Origin: Streptomyces griseoflavus
GTDB lineage: Bacteria > Actinomycetota > Actinomycetes > Streptomycetales > Streptomycetaceae
Assembly (NCBI RefSeq): GCF_014649995.1
Contig: NZ_BMUC01000004.1
Span: forward strand, 129,950-193,949
Direction of reading: 5' to 3'
Length of the DNA: 64,000 nt
The position numbers were made by a program, and so were the translations under genes. Below, piece by piece: positions 17,924 to 26,873 of this stretch. A model generated the notes under the pieces. The model had not been told where the DNA came from. It did no database searches and saw only the letters and a list, made by a program, of their open reading frames with translations. Each line of letters begins with the position of its first letter. Position 1 is the first letter of the stretch.

Positions 17924-18349
17924 ATGGACACAGGAACGGACGCGAAACTCGCCCAGTGCTTCATCGCCGTCGACGATCACGACAAGGCGCTGTCCTTCTA
18001 CCGTGACGTGCTGGGGCTGGAGGTCCGCAACGACGTGGGGTTCGAGGGGATGCGGTGGGTGACGGTCGCCTCGCCGGACCAGGACGTGGAGATCGTGCTG
18101 GAGCCGCCCGCGGCGAACCCGGACGCCTCGCCCGGTGACAAGCAGGCCATGGCGGAGCTGCTGGCCAAGGGCATGCTGCGCGGGGTCAACTTCACCACCA
18201 CCGACTGCGACGCCCTCTTCGAACGCGTCCGGGCCGCCGGCGCCGACGTGATCCAGGAGCCGGCGGACCAGCCGTACGGGGTGCGTGACTGTGCGTTCCG
18301 CGACCCGGCGGGGAACATGCTGCGCTTCATGGAACGCCCCGGCAGGTGA
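17924..18349 (+). CDS. VOC-family (glyoxalase/bleomycin-resistance fold) protein
   Basis: A 141-residue protein with the paired beta-alpha-beta-beta-beta units of the VOC superfamily: KLAQCFIAVDDHDKALSFYRDVLG at the start, and ADQPYGVRDCAFRDPAGNMLRFME at the end carrying the usual C-terminal metal-site Glu. Members act as glyoxalases, dioxygenases or antibiotic-binding proteins; the particular reaction is not predictable. It starts 9 bases after the AraC-type gene and its stop overlaps the next VOC gene (GTGA), so the three genes are one operon. Confidence 0.9.
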   Translation: MDTGTDAKLAQCFIAVDDHDKALSFYRDVLGLEVRNDVGFEGMRWVTVASPDQDVEIVLEPPAANPDASPGDKQAMAELLAKGMLRGVNFTTTDCDALFERVRAAGADVIQEPADQPYGVRDCAFRDPAGNMLRFMERPGR

Positions 18350-19092
18350 GCGTCCGCTGGACGTACCTCTTCCTCGACCGGCCCGGTGCGGCGGCCGACC
18401 GGGCGGGTGCCTTCTGGGCGGCCGTCACGGGGACGCGGCTGTCCGGGCCGAGCGGCGAGCACGGGGAGTTCGTGACGCTGGCGGTGGACGGCGCCGACGC
18501 CTGCGCGGGGGTGCAGCGCCTCGGCTCGGGTGAGGGCGGTGTGCATCTCGACCTGTCCGTGGACGACATCCCGGAGTTCGTCGCTCAGGCGCGGCGCCTG
18601 GGCGCGGGGACGGTCGCCGAGCACGACGGGTGGACCGTACTGCGCTCGCCGGCCGGTCAGGTGTTCTGCGCGATTCCCTGGCACGGGGAGTCGGCGCGGC
18701 CGCCCGTCGCGCACGGCAGCCGGCTGGACCAGGTGTGCCTGGACATCCCGCCGTCCCGCTACGACGAGGAAGTCGCCTTCTGGAGCGGGCTGTTGCCCGA
18801 CTGGGATGCGGCGCCCGGCTCGCTCCCGGAGTTCCACGTGGTCCGGCCGCCGGCCGGGCTGCCGGTGCGCTTCCTGCTCCAGCGGATCGAGGACGAGCGG
18901 CCGGTCTCCGCCCACCCGGACCTGGCCTGCGCCGATGTCGCCACGACGCGTGCCCGGCACGAGGAGCACGGGGCCGTGCCCGTGGCCGGGTTCGGCCGCT
19001 GGACGGTGATGCGCGACCCCACGGGCGGCGTCTACTGCCTGACCGGCCGCGATCCGGAGACGGGCCTTCCCGCGGGCCGGCCGGTGGCGTAA
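18346..19092 (+). CDS. Two-domain VOC-family protein
   Basis: A 248-residue protein holding two VOC domains. The first (about 1-115) begins VRWTYLFLDRPGAAADRAGAFW and ends GQVFCAIPW. The second (about 123-240) contains DQVCLDIPPSRYDEEVAFWSGLLPD and ends MRDPTGGVYCLTGRDP. Trp and Gly positions resemble the glyoxalase-like branch that lacks a clear metal site. It overlaps the preceding VOC gene by four bases (GTGA) and is probably co-translated. Function is unknown beyond small-molecule binding or conversion. Confidence 0.88.
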   Translation: MSVRWTYLFLDRPGAAADRAGAFWAAVTGTRLSGPSGEHGEFVTLAVDGADACAGVQRLGSGEGGVHLDLSVDDIPEFVAQARRLGAGTVAEHDGWTVLRSPAGQVFCAIPWHGESARPPVAHGSRLDQVCLDIPPSRYDEEVAFWSGLLPDWDAAPGSLPEFHVVRPPAGLPVRFLLQRIEDERPVSAHPDLACADVATTRARHEEHGAVPVAGFGRWTVMRDPTGGVYCLTGRDPETGLPAGRPVA

Positions 19093-19370
19093 CCCGGGCC
19101 GCGGTGGCGGTGCGGCACGGCTTCGCCCTCCCCGTTCGGCGCTTCCTGCTGTACGTGCGCACCACCACGCCGTTGCCGAACCCGCGCACCGACTCCAGCG
19201 CGAACTCCGTGACGGAGAAGACGGAGGCGAACATCGGCATCCCGGACCCCTGCACGACGGGGCAGGTCCTGATGACCGGTTCGTCGATCTCGTCGGCCGG
19301 CGCGCCGGCGATCCGCGCTCCGCCGCAGAGGTATGGGTGCGATGCCGTAGGAGGACGGGCGGACCGTCAT
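19093..19370 (-). pseudogene. Probable frameshifted small gene next to the oxidase operon
   Basis: An ATG at 19370 overlaps the stop of the upstream membrane-protein gene (ATGA), the usual sign of a coupled gene. It opens MTVRPSSYGIAPIP in good codon usage. After about 14 codons that frame turns into an Arg-rich shadow, while the -1 frame continues with protein-like sequence and G/C third positions: ARIAGAPADEIDEP, then MPMFASVFSVTEFALESV and GFGNGVVVR. A one-base shift near 19328 would join them. The 3' end is unclear and may run into the VOC gene region. Either a sequencing or natural frameshift has broken it, or a short internal start is used. I do not recognise the family. Confidence 0.4.
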
Positions 19371-19804
19371 CCCGGGTGCAGCCCGCGGCCGGCCATCACC
19401 AGGAGCAGGCCCGTGACCAGGACGGGGGCGAAGGCCGCGGTGGCGGCCACCGCACGAGGGCGCCTGCGCGCGGCGGGCGGCGGGACGTGCGGCAGGCCCG
19501 CCCACTGCCGGGCCGTCTCGCGCCGCTCGGCGGCGCGCCGCACGGCGGCACGGACGCACAGGGCCATGGCGGCCGCGCCGCCCACGGCCGCCACCGCCGC
19601 CGGCGTCCACCGGGCCGGGGCCACGAGCAGCGCCAGGGCGACCGCCGCCGCCGTGCCCCAGCCGGTGAGGCAGGCGAGCGCCGCGGTACGACGGGAGCGC
19701 GGACGGTCGGGTCCGGCGCGCAGATCGGCGAGGGCGGGCAGGTACCAGACGCTGCCGGCGACGGTCACCGCCGTGCACCCCAGGGCGAGGACGGGCTGCG
19801 GCAC
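19367..19804 (-). CDS. Small four-helix membrane protein
   Basis: A 145-residue hydrophobic protein with four probable membrane spans (about residues 4-24, 41-62, 66-86 and 117-138), separated by Arg-rich cytosolic loops (DRPRSRRTAA and RRAAERRETARQ). It starts with GTG 3 bases after the stop of the cytochrome oxidase subunit I gene and is therefore probably co-expressed with it. It shows no heme- or copper-binding His pairs, so it is not subunit II or III. An accessory or assembly role is possible but only suggested by position. Family not recognised. Confidence 0.75.
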   Translation of the reverse strand: MPQPVLALGCTAVTVAGSVWYLPALADLRAGPDRPRSRRTAALACLTGWGTAAAVALALLVAPARWTPAAVAAVGGAAAMALCVRAAVRRAAERRETARQWAGLPHVPPPAARRRPRAVAATAAFAPVLVTGLLLVMAGRGLHPG

Positions 19805-19807
19805 GGC

Positions 19808-21526
19808 TCACCGCTCCGTTTCGAGCGCGGCGATCTCCGGGTGGTGCAGGTCGAACGCCGGGGACTCGCTGCGGATCCTCGGCAGCGTGGTGAAGTTGTG
19901 GCGCGGCGGCGGGCACGAGGTCGCCCACTCCAGGGAACGGCTGTAGCCCCAGGGGTCGTCGACGCCGACCGGCTTGCCGTACTTGGCCGTCTTCCAGACG
20001 TTGTAGAAGAACGGCAGGATCGACAGCCCGAGCAGGAACGACCCGATCGAGGACAGGGTGTTCAGGGCGGTGAAGCCGTCGGCCGCGAGGTAGTCGGCGT
20101 AGCGGCGCGGCATGCCCTCGACGCCCAGCCAGTGCTGGACGAGGAAGGTCAGGTGGAAGCCGGCCGTGAGGGTCCAGAAGGTGATCCTGCCGAGGCGTTC
20201 GTCGAGCATCTTGCCGGTGAACTTGGGCCACCAGAAGTGGAATCCGGCGAACATCGCGTACACGACCGTCCCGAAGACGGTGTAGTGGAAGTGCGCGACG
20301 ACGAAGTACGTGTCGGAGACGTGGAAGTCCAGCGGGGGCGAGGCCAGCAGCACGCCGGTCAGGCCGCCGAAGAGGAAGGTGACCAGGAAGCCCACCGTCC
20401 ACAGCATCGGCGTCTCGAAGGACAGACTGCCCTTCCACATGGTGCCGATCCAGTTGAAGAACTTCACGCCCGTCGGCACCGCGATCAGCATCGTCATGAA
20501 GGCGAAGAACGGCAGCAGCACCCCGCCCGTGACGTACATGTGGTGCGCCCACACGGTCACCGAGAGGCCGGCGATGGCGACGGTCGCGCCGATCAGGCCC
20601 ATGTAGCCGAACATGGGCTTGCGGGAGAAGACCGGGATCACCTCGGAGACGATGCCGAAGAACGGCAGCGCCAGGATGTACACCTCGGGGTGGCCGAAGA
20701 ACCAGAACAGGTGCTGCCACAGCAGCGCCCCGCCGTTGGCCGCGTCGAAGATGTGACTGCCGAACTTGCGGTCGCACTCCAGCGCGAACAGCGCCGCCGC
20801 CAGGACCGGGAACACGATCAGCACCAGCAGCGCCGTCAGCAGCACGTTCCAGGTGAAGATCGGCATGCGGAACATCGTCATCCCGGGTGCCCGCATGCAG
20901 ATGATCGTGGTGATGAAGTTGACCGCGCCGAGGATCGAACCGAAGCCGGACAGGGCCACGCCCATGATCCACAGATCGGCGCCGATGCCCGGCGAGTAGA
21001 TCTCGTTGGACAGCGGTGCGTACAGGAACCAGCCGAAGTCGGCGGCGCCCCCCGGCGTGAGGAAACCGCCGGCGGCGATCACGGAGCCGAACAGGAACAG
21101 CCAGAACGCCAGCATGTTCAGCCGGGGGAACGCCACGTCGGGCGCCCCGATCTGCAACGGCATGATCCAGTTCGCGAACCCGGTGAACAGCGGCATCGCG
21201 AACATCAGCAGCATGATCGAACCGTGCATCGTGAACGCCTGGTTGAACTGCTCGTTCGACATGATCTGCGTGCCCGGGCGGGCGAGTTCGGCGCGCATCA
21301 CCAGCGCCATCACCCCGCCGACGACGAAGAACACGAAGGCGCTGACCAGGTACAGCGTGCCGATCTTCTTGTGGTCGGTGGTCGTCAGCCAGTCCACCCA
21401 CGCGGTCCGGCGCGCGGCGGGCGTTCCCGCGGCGTCTCCTCCGTGGGCCACGGCCGCCGTGTGCGGCACCGGACGGGACCGGTCCCGCTCCGCGGTGCTC
21501 ACCTGGTCCATGCGTATCTCATCCAC
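19808..21526 (-). CDS. ctaD: Cytochrome c oxidase subunit I (aa3 type)
   Basis: This 572-residue, 12-span haem-copper oxidase core reduces oxygen to water and pumps protons. The low-spin haem ligands lie in AFTMHGSIM and HFHYTVFG. The CuB site is HPEVYILA (His-Tyr cross-link) plus WAHHMYV. The high-spin haem ligand is the first His of VAHFHY. I prefer GTG 21526 because GGAGGA lies about 10 bases before it; ATG 21511 is an alternative. No subunit II, III or assembly gene is adjacent, so this is a second, orphan copy. It must share other subunits with the main oxidase locus or serve a special condition. The membrane gene 3 bases downstream is its only partner here. Confidence 0.95.
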   Translation of the reverse strand: MDEIRMDQVSTAERDRSRPVPHTAAVAHGGDAAGTPAARRTAWVDWLTTTDHKKIGTLYLVSAFVFFVVGGVMALVMRAELARPGTQIMSNEQFNQAFTMHGSIMLLMFAMPLFTGFANWIMPLQIGAPDVAFPRLNMLAFWLFLFGSVIAAGGFLTPGGAADFGWFLYAPLSNEIYSPGIGADLWIMGVALSGFGSILGAVNFITTIICMRAPGMTMFRMPIFTWNVLLTALLVLIVFPVLAAALFALECDRKFGSHIFDAANGGALLWQHLFWFFGHPEVYILALPFFGIVSEVIPVFSRKPMFGYMGLIGATVAIAGLSVTVWAHHMYVTGGVLLPFFAFMTMLIAVPTGVKFFNWIGTMWKGSLSFETPMLWTVGFLVTFLFGGLTGVLLASPPLDFHVSDTYFVVAHFHYTVFGTVVYAMFAGFHFWWPKFTGKMLDERLGRITFWTLTAGFHLTFLVQHWLGVEGMPRRYADYLAADGFTALNTLSSIGSFLLGLSILPFFYNVWKTAKYGKPVGVDDPWGYSRSLEWATSCPPPRHNFTTLPRIRSESPAFDLHHPEIAALETER

Positions 21527-21645
21527 CGGATGTCTTCCTCCCCAGCCGTTTCGGCGCGCCTCATGATCGACGGCGGGGGAAGGGGTCCGCATGGGTCGAA
21601 GGGGCCCTGTGCGGGCCCCGGGCCGGGGACCAATGGTCCTTCGGT

Positions 21646-22188
21646 TCAGTCCGGTGCGGCGGCCGGCCACACCGCCTGCCGGGCGGCGCCCGCGGGCCAC
21701 ACGATCTCCACCGGGACACCCCGCGCGCGGGCGTAGGTCACCAGGTGGGCCGTGGCGTCGCGGCCGTTGGACGGGGAGCCGTCCCAGACCGCCAGCAGCA
21801 GACCGCCCGCCGCGACGAGCCGCTCGTCGGCGCCGATGCAGGAGGCGCGGTCCAACGGGTCGTAGGCCACCAGGCGTACCTGGTCGGCGAGGGTGAGCAG
21901 TTCACCGGTCGCCATCCGGTCGTGCCGGGGCGGCATGGCCGGCATCCCGGCACGGGTGGGGATCACCACCGCCAGCGGGCAGCCCGACGCCCGCGCGGCC
22001 CTGCCGGACACCAGGGGCGTCCCCGCGCCCGTGCGCACCATGGCCATGCCGCCGCGGTCCGGGCGGCGTGCCAGCCGGGTCCGCAACGCGGACTCCACCA
22101 GCGGGACGGTGTCCGGGGCCAGATCGGCGTGCCCCACCACCACGATGTCCCCGTCCGTCCCGCCACCGTCGCCCACTGCCGCACGCAT
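21646..22188 (-). CDS. Rossmann/SLOG-like hypothetical protein
   Basis: A 180-residue protein with alternating hydrophobic strands and helices: [22 protein letters not shown] near the start, a central [11 protein letters not shown], and [30 protein letters not shown] with [11 protein letters not shown] at the end. This resembles streptomycete proteins that I recall with VVVSGHMDLT...WDGxPSxGxGGTA-type motifs, compatible with the SLOG/LOG nucleotide-binding fold. Those sense or process nucleotides; no catalytic assignment is possible. It lies 119 bases upstream of ctaD on the same strand. The ATG follows a G-rich stretch. The frame has G/C third positions throughout. Confidence 0.7.
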   Translation of the reverse strand: MRAAVGDGGGTDGDIVVVGHADLAPDTVPLVESALRTRLARRPDRGGMAMVRTGAGTPLVSGRAARASGCPLAVVIPTRAGMPAMPPRHDRMATGELLTLADQVRLVAYDPLDRASCIGADERLVAAGGLLLAVWDGSPSNGRDATAHLVTYARARGVPVEIVWPAGAARQAVWPAAAPD

Positions 22189-22342
22189 CGTGCCCCCGCC
22201 GTCTCGTCGTCCGCCGCCCGCCGGACCGCTCGGTGCGGCCGACGGGCGCTGGTCGCGAGCCAGTGAAGCCGGGACGGCCGCCGACGACCAGGGCCGAACG
22301 TCCCTGTCGGGCCCGGAGAGGGCGGGGAGGACGGCAGGGAGG

Positions 22343-23008
22343 TCAGCCCTCCGGGAGGGCCGGCGAGCCGGTGGCCGTGGACCGGGGCTCGCGCCACATC
22401 GGCCACATCGACGGGCCGTCCGGCAGGGACAGGGGCTGACCGGCCGCCTCGAAGCCGAGGCGTTCGTACAGCCGGCGGCTGCGCTCGTTGCTCGCCTCCA
22501 GGTAGGCCGCCCGTCCCTCCCGGTCGCAGCGGTCCAGGACGGAGCCGATCAGCGCGGTGCCGAGGCCCTCGCCCTGACGGCCTGGAGCGACGCCGATCAT
22601 CCACAGGTACTCGTGGGCCCGGCCCGAGGGGTGGATGTCCGCCGTGAGGCGGCCGATCAGTTCCACGCGTTCGTTGTCGGGATCGACGTCCTGGCGCGTC
22701 CGCGCGAAGCCGTCGTCCCCCGCGGGGTCTCCGGCACCGGATCCGGAGTCGCCGGCACCGGGTTCCTCCGCGGGCACCGACATCCACAGGGCGCAGGCGG
22801 AGCCGTCCTCGGTGACGTCGATGCGCCCGTCGGCGAGGACGACGTCGGTGAAGGCCGCCATGAGCTTGTGGTGCGTCGTACGGCGGTACTCCGCGCCGGG
22901 GAAGACCCAGCCGCTGACCGGGTCGTCCTGGAACGCCTCGTCCAGGAGGCGGACGATCAGCTCCCGGTCGTCCTCCCCAGCCGTCCGGATCGCCACTCCC
23001 ATGTCCAC
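22343..23008 (-). CDS. GNAT-family N-acetyltransferase
   Basis: This 221-residue protein has the acetyl-CoA-binding motif A in VAPGRQGEGLGTALIGSVL (about residues 140-158) and motif B in YLEASNERSRRLYERLGF (about 168-185). The N-terminus (AIRTAGEDDRELIVRLLDEAF) is the usual first helix. An insert of about 25 Gly/Asp/Pro-rich residues (about 80-105) enlarges the protein. The family transfers acetyl groups to amines of antibiotics, proteins or metabolites; the acceptor is not predictable. GTG 23008 is preceded by GAAGGG; ATG 23002 is equally possible. It stands alone between the hypothetical protein gene and the prenyl synthase. Confidence 0.88.
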   Translation of the reverse strand: MDMGVAIRTAGEDDRELIVRLLDEAFQDDPVSGWVFPGAEYRRTTHHKLMAAFTDVVLADGRIDVTEDGSACALWMSVPAEEPGAGDSGSGAGDPAGDDGFARTRQDVDPDNERVELIGRLTADIHPSGRAHEYLWMIGVAPGRQGEGLGTALIGSVLDRCDREGRAAYLEASNERSRRLYERLGFEAAGQPLSLPDGPSMWPMWREPRSTATGSPALPEG

Positions 23009-23072
23009 CCCTTCGCCTCAACCATGCTGTCTCGTACGGTGGTTGACCCTATCGGGGGCAGCGGCCGAAGGG

Positions 23073-23109
23073 GCGGGCCCCGCACATCGTGGGGAAGTGC
23101 GGGACCCGC
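23073..23109 (-). terminator. Hairpin after the polyprenyl synthase gene
   Basis: Arms of 13 bases (GCGGGCCCCGCAC at 23073-23085 and its near-complement at 23097-23109, one mismatch) lie between the synthase stop and the acetyltransferase gene. Confidence 0.65.
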
Positions 23110-23191
23110 CGGGCCGGACCCCCGGTGCCGTGCGCAGTCAGGGGGCCGCACGGCGCGGGGGGCCGGGTACTGGGGACGGCCCGGCGGGCCG

Positions 23192-24301
23192 TCAGGTGGT
23201 GCGCCGGGTCACGAACTCGGCGAGTGCCAGCAGGCCGCCCGCCGCCTCCGGGTCGGGCACGGCGCGGGCCACTTCCTGCATCGCCCGGGCCATCCGGTCG
23301 GCCGCCTCGGTCTGGGCCCAGTCCCGGCCGCCCGCCCGTTCCACGGCACGCACGATGCGTTCCAGATCCTCCTTCCGGTGCGGGGTCGCGTACACCGCGG
23401 CGAGATCCGCGGCCGCCGGGGTGCCGGAGGTGAGCGCCGCCACCACCGGCAGGGACTTCTTGCGGGCGGCCAGGTCCGCACCGGCCGGCTTGCCGGTGCG
23501 GCGCGGGTCGCCCCAGGTGCCGATCACGTCGTCGATGAGCTGGAAGGCCAGTCCCGCCTGACGGCCGAACGCGTCGAGTGCCGCCACGTCCTCCTCCCCG
23601 GCGTCCGCGTACAGCGCCCCGATGGCGCAGGCGCAGCCCAGCAGTGCCCCGGTCTTCGCCTCGGCCATGGCGAGCGTCTCGGCGAGGGTGACCTCTCCGG
23701 GGGCACGCCGTTCCAGGTCCGTGTCCGCGTGCTGTCCCGCGCACAGCTCGATCACGCAGTCCGCGAGCCGGGCCGACGCGGCACGGGCCGCCGGGTGGGG
23801 GTCCTCGGCGAGCAGCCTCAGGGCGAGCGCCTGGAGGGCGTCCCCCGCGAGGATCGCGCCGGCGTCACCGAACACCGTCCACGCCGTGGGCCGGTGCCGG
23901 CGGGTGGTGTCCCGGTCCATCACGTCGTCGTGCAACAGCGTGAAGTTGTGGACCAGTTCCACGGCCGCCGCCGCGTGCACGGCGGCCGCCCGTGCGGTGG
24001 GGCCGCCCATCGCGGAGGCCGCGGCGAGCACCAGCGCGGGGCGGATCGCCTTGCCCGCGCCTCCGTGGGCCGCCGTGCCGTCCGCGTCCTGCCAGCCGAA
24101 GTGGTGCAGCGCGATCCGGCGCATGGGTCCGGGCAGCGAGTCGAGGGCCGCCCGCAGCACCGGGTCGACCGCGGCCCGGGCCCTGTCCAGCAGCACCGTC
24201 GCCTCGTGTCCGTCCCCGGCACGCTGCTCCGGCACCGTGGGGACCTCACCCGGACGCCCCGTCGTACGCCCCGTCTGCCGCTCCGTGATGGATTCCGTCA
24301 T
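23192..24301 (-). CDS. Polyprenyl diphosphate synthase, probable encapsulin cargo
   Basis: A 369-residue trans-prenyltransferase that should condense isopentenyl diphosphate with allylic primers. The first Asp-rich motif is in LLHDDVMDRDTTRR (about residue 125). The second is LIDDVIGTWGDPR (about 255), where the third Asp of the strict DDxxD is replaced by Gly. Substrate segments GKAIRPALVL and AEAKTGALL are present. The first 40 residues are low-complexity and hydrophilic (TERQTGRTTGRPGE), unlike stand-alone synthases. ATG 24301 follows AGGGGGAAG. The gene lies 133 bases downstream of a family 2B encapsulin shell gene on the same strand. In this encapsulin family prenyl/terpene synthases with disordered N-termini are known cargo, so enclosure in the shell is likely. 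Confidence 0.9.
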   Translation of the reverse strand: MTESITERQTGRTTGRPGEVPTVPEQRAGDGHEATVLLDRARAAVDPVLRAALDSLPGPMRRIALHHFGWQDADGTAAHGGAGKAIRPALVLAAASAMGGPTARAAAVHAAAAVELVHNFTLLHDDVMDRDTTRRHRPTAWTVFGDAGAILAGDALQALALRLLAEDPHPAARAASARLADCVIELCAGQHADTDLERRAPGEVTLAETLAMAEAKTGALLGCACAIGALYADAGEEDVAALDAFGRQAGLAFQLIDDVIGTWGDPRRTGKPAGADLAARKKSLPVVAALTSGTPAAADLAAVYATPHRKEDLERIVRAVERAGGRDWAQTEAADRMARAMQEVARAVPDPEAAGGLLALAEFVTRRTT

Positions 24302-24434
24302 CGGCTTCCCCCTGGCACCGGTTCGGTGGAGGAGTGGTGGGAGGGCGCTTCCGCACCCGTCGAGCACGCTCCTCCGAGGTGTACCCGCCCGGACGGCCGG
24401 GGACACGGCACGCGGCACGGGAGCCCGCGGACGG

Positions 24435-25841
24435 TCACCGCCAGCGGCCGATCTCGACGTCCTCCAGGACACCCAGCGCGTCCGGTACCAGGACCGCGGC
24501 CGAGTAGTAGGCCGTGACCAGGTACTTGATGATGGCTTGTTCGTTGATGCCCATGAACCGCACGGACAGGCTCGGCTCGATCTCGTCGGGGATGCCGGTG
24601 GCCCGCAGACCGATGACGCCCTGGTCCTCCTCGCCGGTGCGCAGGGCGATGATGGAGGTCGTGCGGGCCTCGGTCACCGGGATCTTGTTGCACGGAAAGA
24701 TGGGCACCCCGCGCCAGGTGGGAATGCGGTTGCCGCCCATGTCGACGGTCTCCGGGACGAGCCCCCGCTTGTTGAGCTCACGGCCGAACGCGGCGATCGC
24801 GCGCGGGTGGGCGAGCAGCAGCCTGGTCCCGCGCCGCCTGCTGAGCAGTTCGTCCAGGTCGTCGGGGCCCGGCACCCCGTCGTGCGGCTGGATCCGCTGG
24901 TCGTACTCGCAGTTGTGGAGCAGACCGAACTCGCGGTTGTTGACGAGCTCGTGCTCCTGGCGCTCCTTCAGCGCCTCCACGGTCAGCCGGATCTGCTGTT
25001 CCGTCTGGTTCATGGGCTGGTTGTAGAGGTCGGCCACGCGGGAGTGGATGCGCAGCACGGTCTGGGCGACGCTGAGTTCGTACTCGCGGGGCCTGGCCTC
25101 GTAGTCGACGAAGGTGTGCGGGATGTCCGGCTCCCCGCTGTGGCCGGACGCGAGGTCGATCTCCTTCTCCCCGTACTTGTTGGTGCGCTGCCCGGGTACC
25201 TCGAGCCGGCTGCGGAGGTGTTCGCGCAGGCTGTCCGACCGCTCGGCGACCTGCTCGACCGCCTCGCGGGGCAGCACCAGGACGGTGCAGGGGGTGAGGG
25301 TGCGGGCCGTGTACTCCCAGATGGCGTCCTCGCCCTGCAGTGCCTGCTCACCGAAGTAGGCGCCGTCGGCGAGGACCCCGAGGGACTCGTCCTGGCCGTA
25401 GGGGCCGGTGCCGACCCGCTCCACGCGGCCGTGCGCCAGCAGGTACACCTCGTCGGCCGGACTGCCGAAGGAGGCGATCACCTGGCCGGCCTCGATCTCC
25501 CGCTGCCGGCAGCGGGAAGCCAGCTCCGTCAGCACCTCCTCGTCCTCGTACGACCGCAGGACCGGCAGCTCGCCCAGCTCTGCCGGGATGATCTCGACAC
25601 GGTCGCCGGTCTTCACGAACGTCATCCGGCCATCACCCACGGCGTACGTCAGCCGCCGGTTCACCCGGTACGTACCGCCCTGCACGTCGACCCACGGCAG
25701 CATGCGCAGCAGCCAGCGCGAGCTGATCTCCTGCATCTGCGGCACGGACTTGGTCGTGGTGGCCAGGTTCCGCGCGGCGGCCGTACCGAGGCTCTGCTGC
25801 TGCCCGGCCTGCTCCGTGCGGACCTCTTCGCCTACCGACAT
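24435..25841 (-). CDS. eshB: Family 2B encapsulin shell protein with cyclic-nucleotide-binding domain (EshA/EshB type)
   Basis: A 468-residue protein related to EshA of S. griseus; from memory the S. coelicolor copy at this locus is EshB (SCO5249). An HK97-fold shell domain is split by a CRP-like cNMP-binding domain (about residues 75-200). The cNMP domain contains [22 protein letters not shown] and the phosphate-cassette-like [19 protein letters not shown]. The N-terminal arm ([24 protein letters not shown]) and the C-terminal part ([17 protein letters not shown], then [21 protein letters not shown]) match the shell protein. ATG 25841 has GGGGAGGG 9 bases before it. EshA proteins form large particles and influence ppGpp levels and antibiotic production. 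The next gene downstream is its probable cargo. Confidence 0.92.
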   Translation of the reverse strand: MSVGEEVRTEQAGQQQSLGTAAARNLATTTKSVPQMQEISSRWLLRMLPWVDVQGGTYRVNRRLTYAVGDGRMTFVKTGDRVEIIPAELGELPVLRSYEDEEVLTELASRCRQREIEAGQVIASFGSPADEVYLLAHGRVERVGTGPYGQDESLGVLADGAYFGEQALQGEDAIWEYTARTLTPCTVLVLPREAVEQVAERSDSLREHLRSRLEVPGQRTNKYGEKEIDLASGHSGEPDIPHTFVDYEARPREYELSVAQTVLRIHSRVADLYNQPMNQTEQQIRLTVEALKERQEHELVNNREFGLLHNCEYDQRIQPHDGVPGPDDLDELLSRRRGTRLLLAHPRAIAAFGRELNKRGLVPETVDMGGNRIPTWRGVPIFPCNKIPVTEARTTSIIALRTGEEDQGVIGLRATGIPDEIEPSLSVRFMGINEQAIIKYLVTAYYSAAVLVPDALGVLEDVEIGRWR

Positions 25842-26137
25842 GAGAAATTGCCCTCCCCAATGGTGGTGCACGCCCGGCCTCGCCGGACGTCGTCCTGCGT
25901 GATCAAGCGTTCCTCACCCGGCGTGCCCGCGCCATTACACGATCGAGCGGGGTTGGATCTTGGGAGGTGTGGGCACACATGCGGCGCCCGCTCCAACATC
26001 CCGGTAGCGGAACGAGATTGTCCGGATCGAGTCGCACAGGACCCGAACGGAAAGTTGAACTCGTTCCTTTCCGGTAATAGGGCCAGTACCAGGTGGTCGC
26101 GCACGGCGGCTGCCGCCCGGCACGAAGGAGGGCGGTC

Positions 26138-26728
26138 ATGGCCCCACCCATGTCCGCGAGCGCGTTCCTGCGCGCGCTGAAGGCGGAAGGGCTCACGGTC
26201 GTCGAGGTCGGCGACTGGCGCGACCACAACCGCAACCACAAGGGCCCCTGGGGCCCGGTGCACGGCGTGATGATCCACCACACGGTCACCAAGGGCAGCG
26301 CGAAGACCGTGGAGCTGTGCCGCAAGGGCTACTCGGGCCTGCCCGGTCCGCTGTGCCACGGCGTCATCACCAAGGACGGCCGGGTCCACCTGGTCGGCTA
26401 CGGCAGGGCGAACCACGCGGGGCTCGGCGACGACGACGTGCTGCGCGCGGTGATCGCCGAGAAGCGGCTGCCGGCGGACAACGAGGCGAACACCGACGGC
26501 AACCGGCACTTCTACGGCTTCGAGTGCGAGAACCTGGGCGACGGCAAGGACCCCTGGCCGGCGGCGCAGCTGGAGGCGATCGAGAAGGCCGCCGCCGCGG
26601 TCTGCCGCCACCACGGCTGGAACGAACGGTCCGTCATCGGGCATCTGGAGTGGCAGCCGGGCAAGCCGGACCCGCGGGGATTCACGATGGCGTCGATGCG
26701 GACCCGTATCGGCGACCGTCTGAAGTGA
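26138..26728 (+). CDS. N-acetylmuramoyl-L-alanine amidase (Amidase_2/PGRP type)
   Basis: A 196-residue peptidoglycan hydrolase cleaving the lactyl-Ala bond. Zinc ligands are expected in VMIHHTVTKG (first His, about residue 48) and in SVIGHLEWQPGKPDPRG (second His about 170, with Asp in the third-ligand position). The core GRVHLVGYGRANHAG and FYGFECENLGDG are typical of the T7-lysozyme/PGRP fold. No signal peptide is present, as in phage-type endolysins, which raises the question of export. The ATG follows GAAGGAGG. The gene is divergent from the encapsulin gene with a 296-base spacer that holds a CGGAAAG...CTTTCCG inverted repeat at 26048-26073 but no clear promoter. Confidence 0.88.
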   Translation: MAPPMSASAFLRALKAEGLTVVEVGDWRDHNRNHKGPWGPVHGVMIHHTVTKGSAKTVELCRKGYSGLPGPLCHGVITKDGRVHLVGYGRANHAGLGDDDVLRAVIAEKRLPADNEANTDGNRHFYGFECENLGDGKDPWPAAQLEAIEKAAAAVCRHHGWNERSVIGHLEWQPGKPDPRGFTMASMRTRIGDRLK

Positions 26729-26873
26729 GGCACCGGCGCTCCCGCGCACCCCGCCGCGGCACTCCGGCCGGTGCGGGCGCCCCGCCCGCACCGGCGTGGG
26801 GCGGGGAGGCCGCGGCCGTCCGGGGCCGCGGGGCCGGCTGCCGCGAGGGGAGCGGCCGGGCGACAATGTCCCG

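Noticed and set aside
19032-21401. Long minus-strand frame overlapping ctaD in another phase
   Set aside because: It has Arg-rich composition with no domain; ctaD in the neighbouring phase has all catalytic residues.
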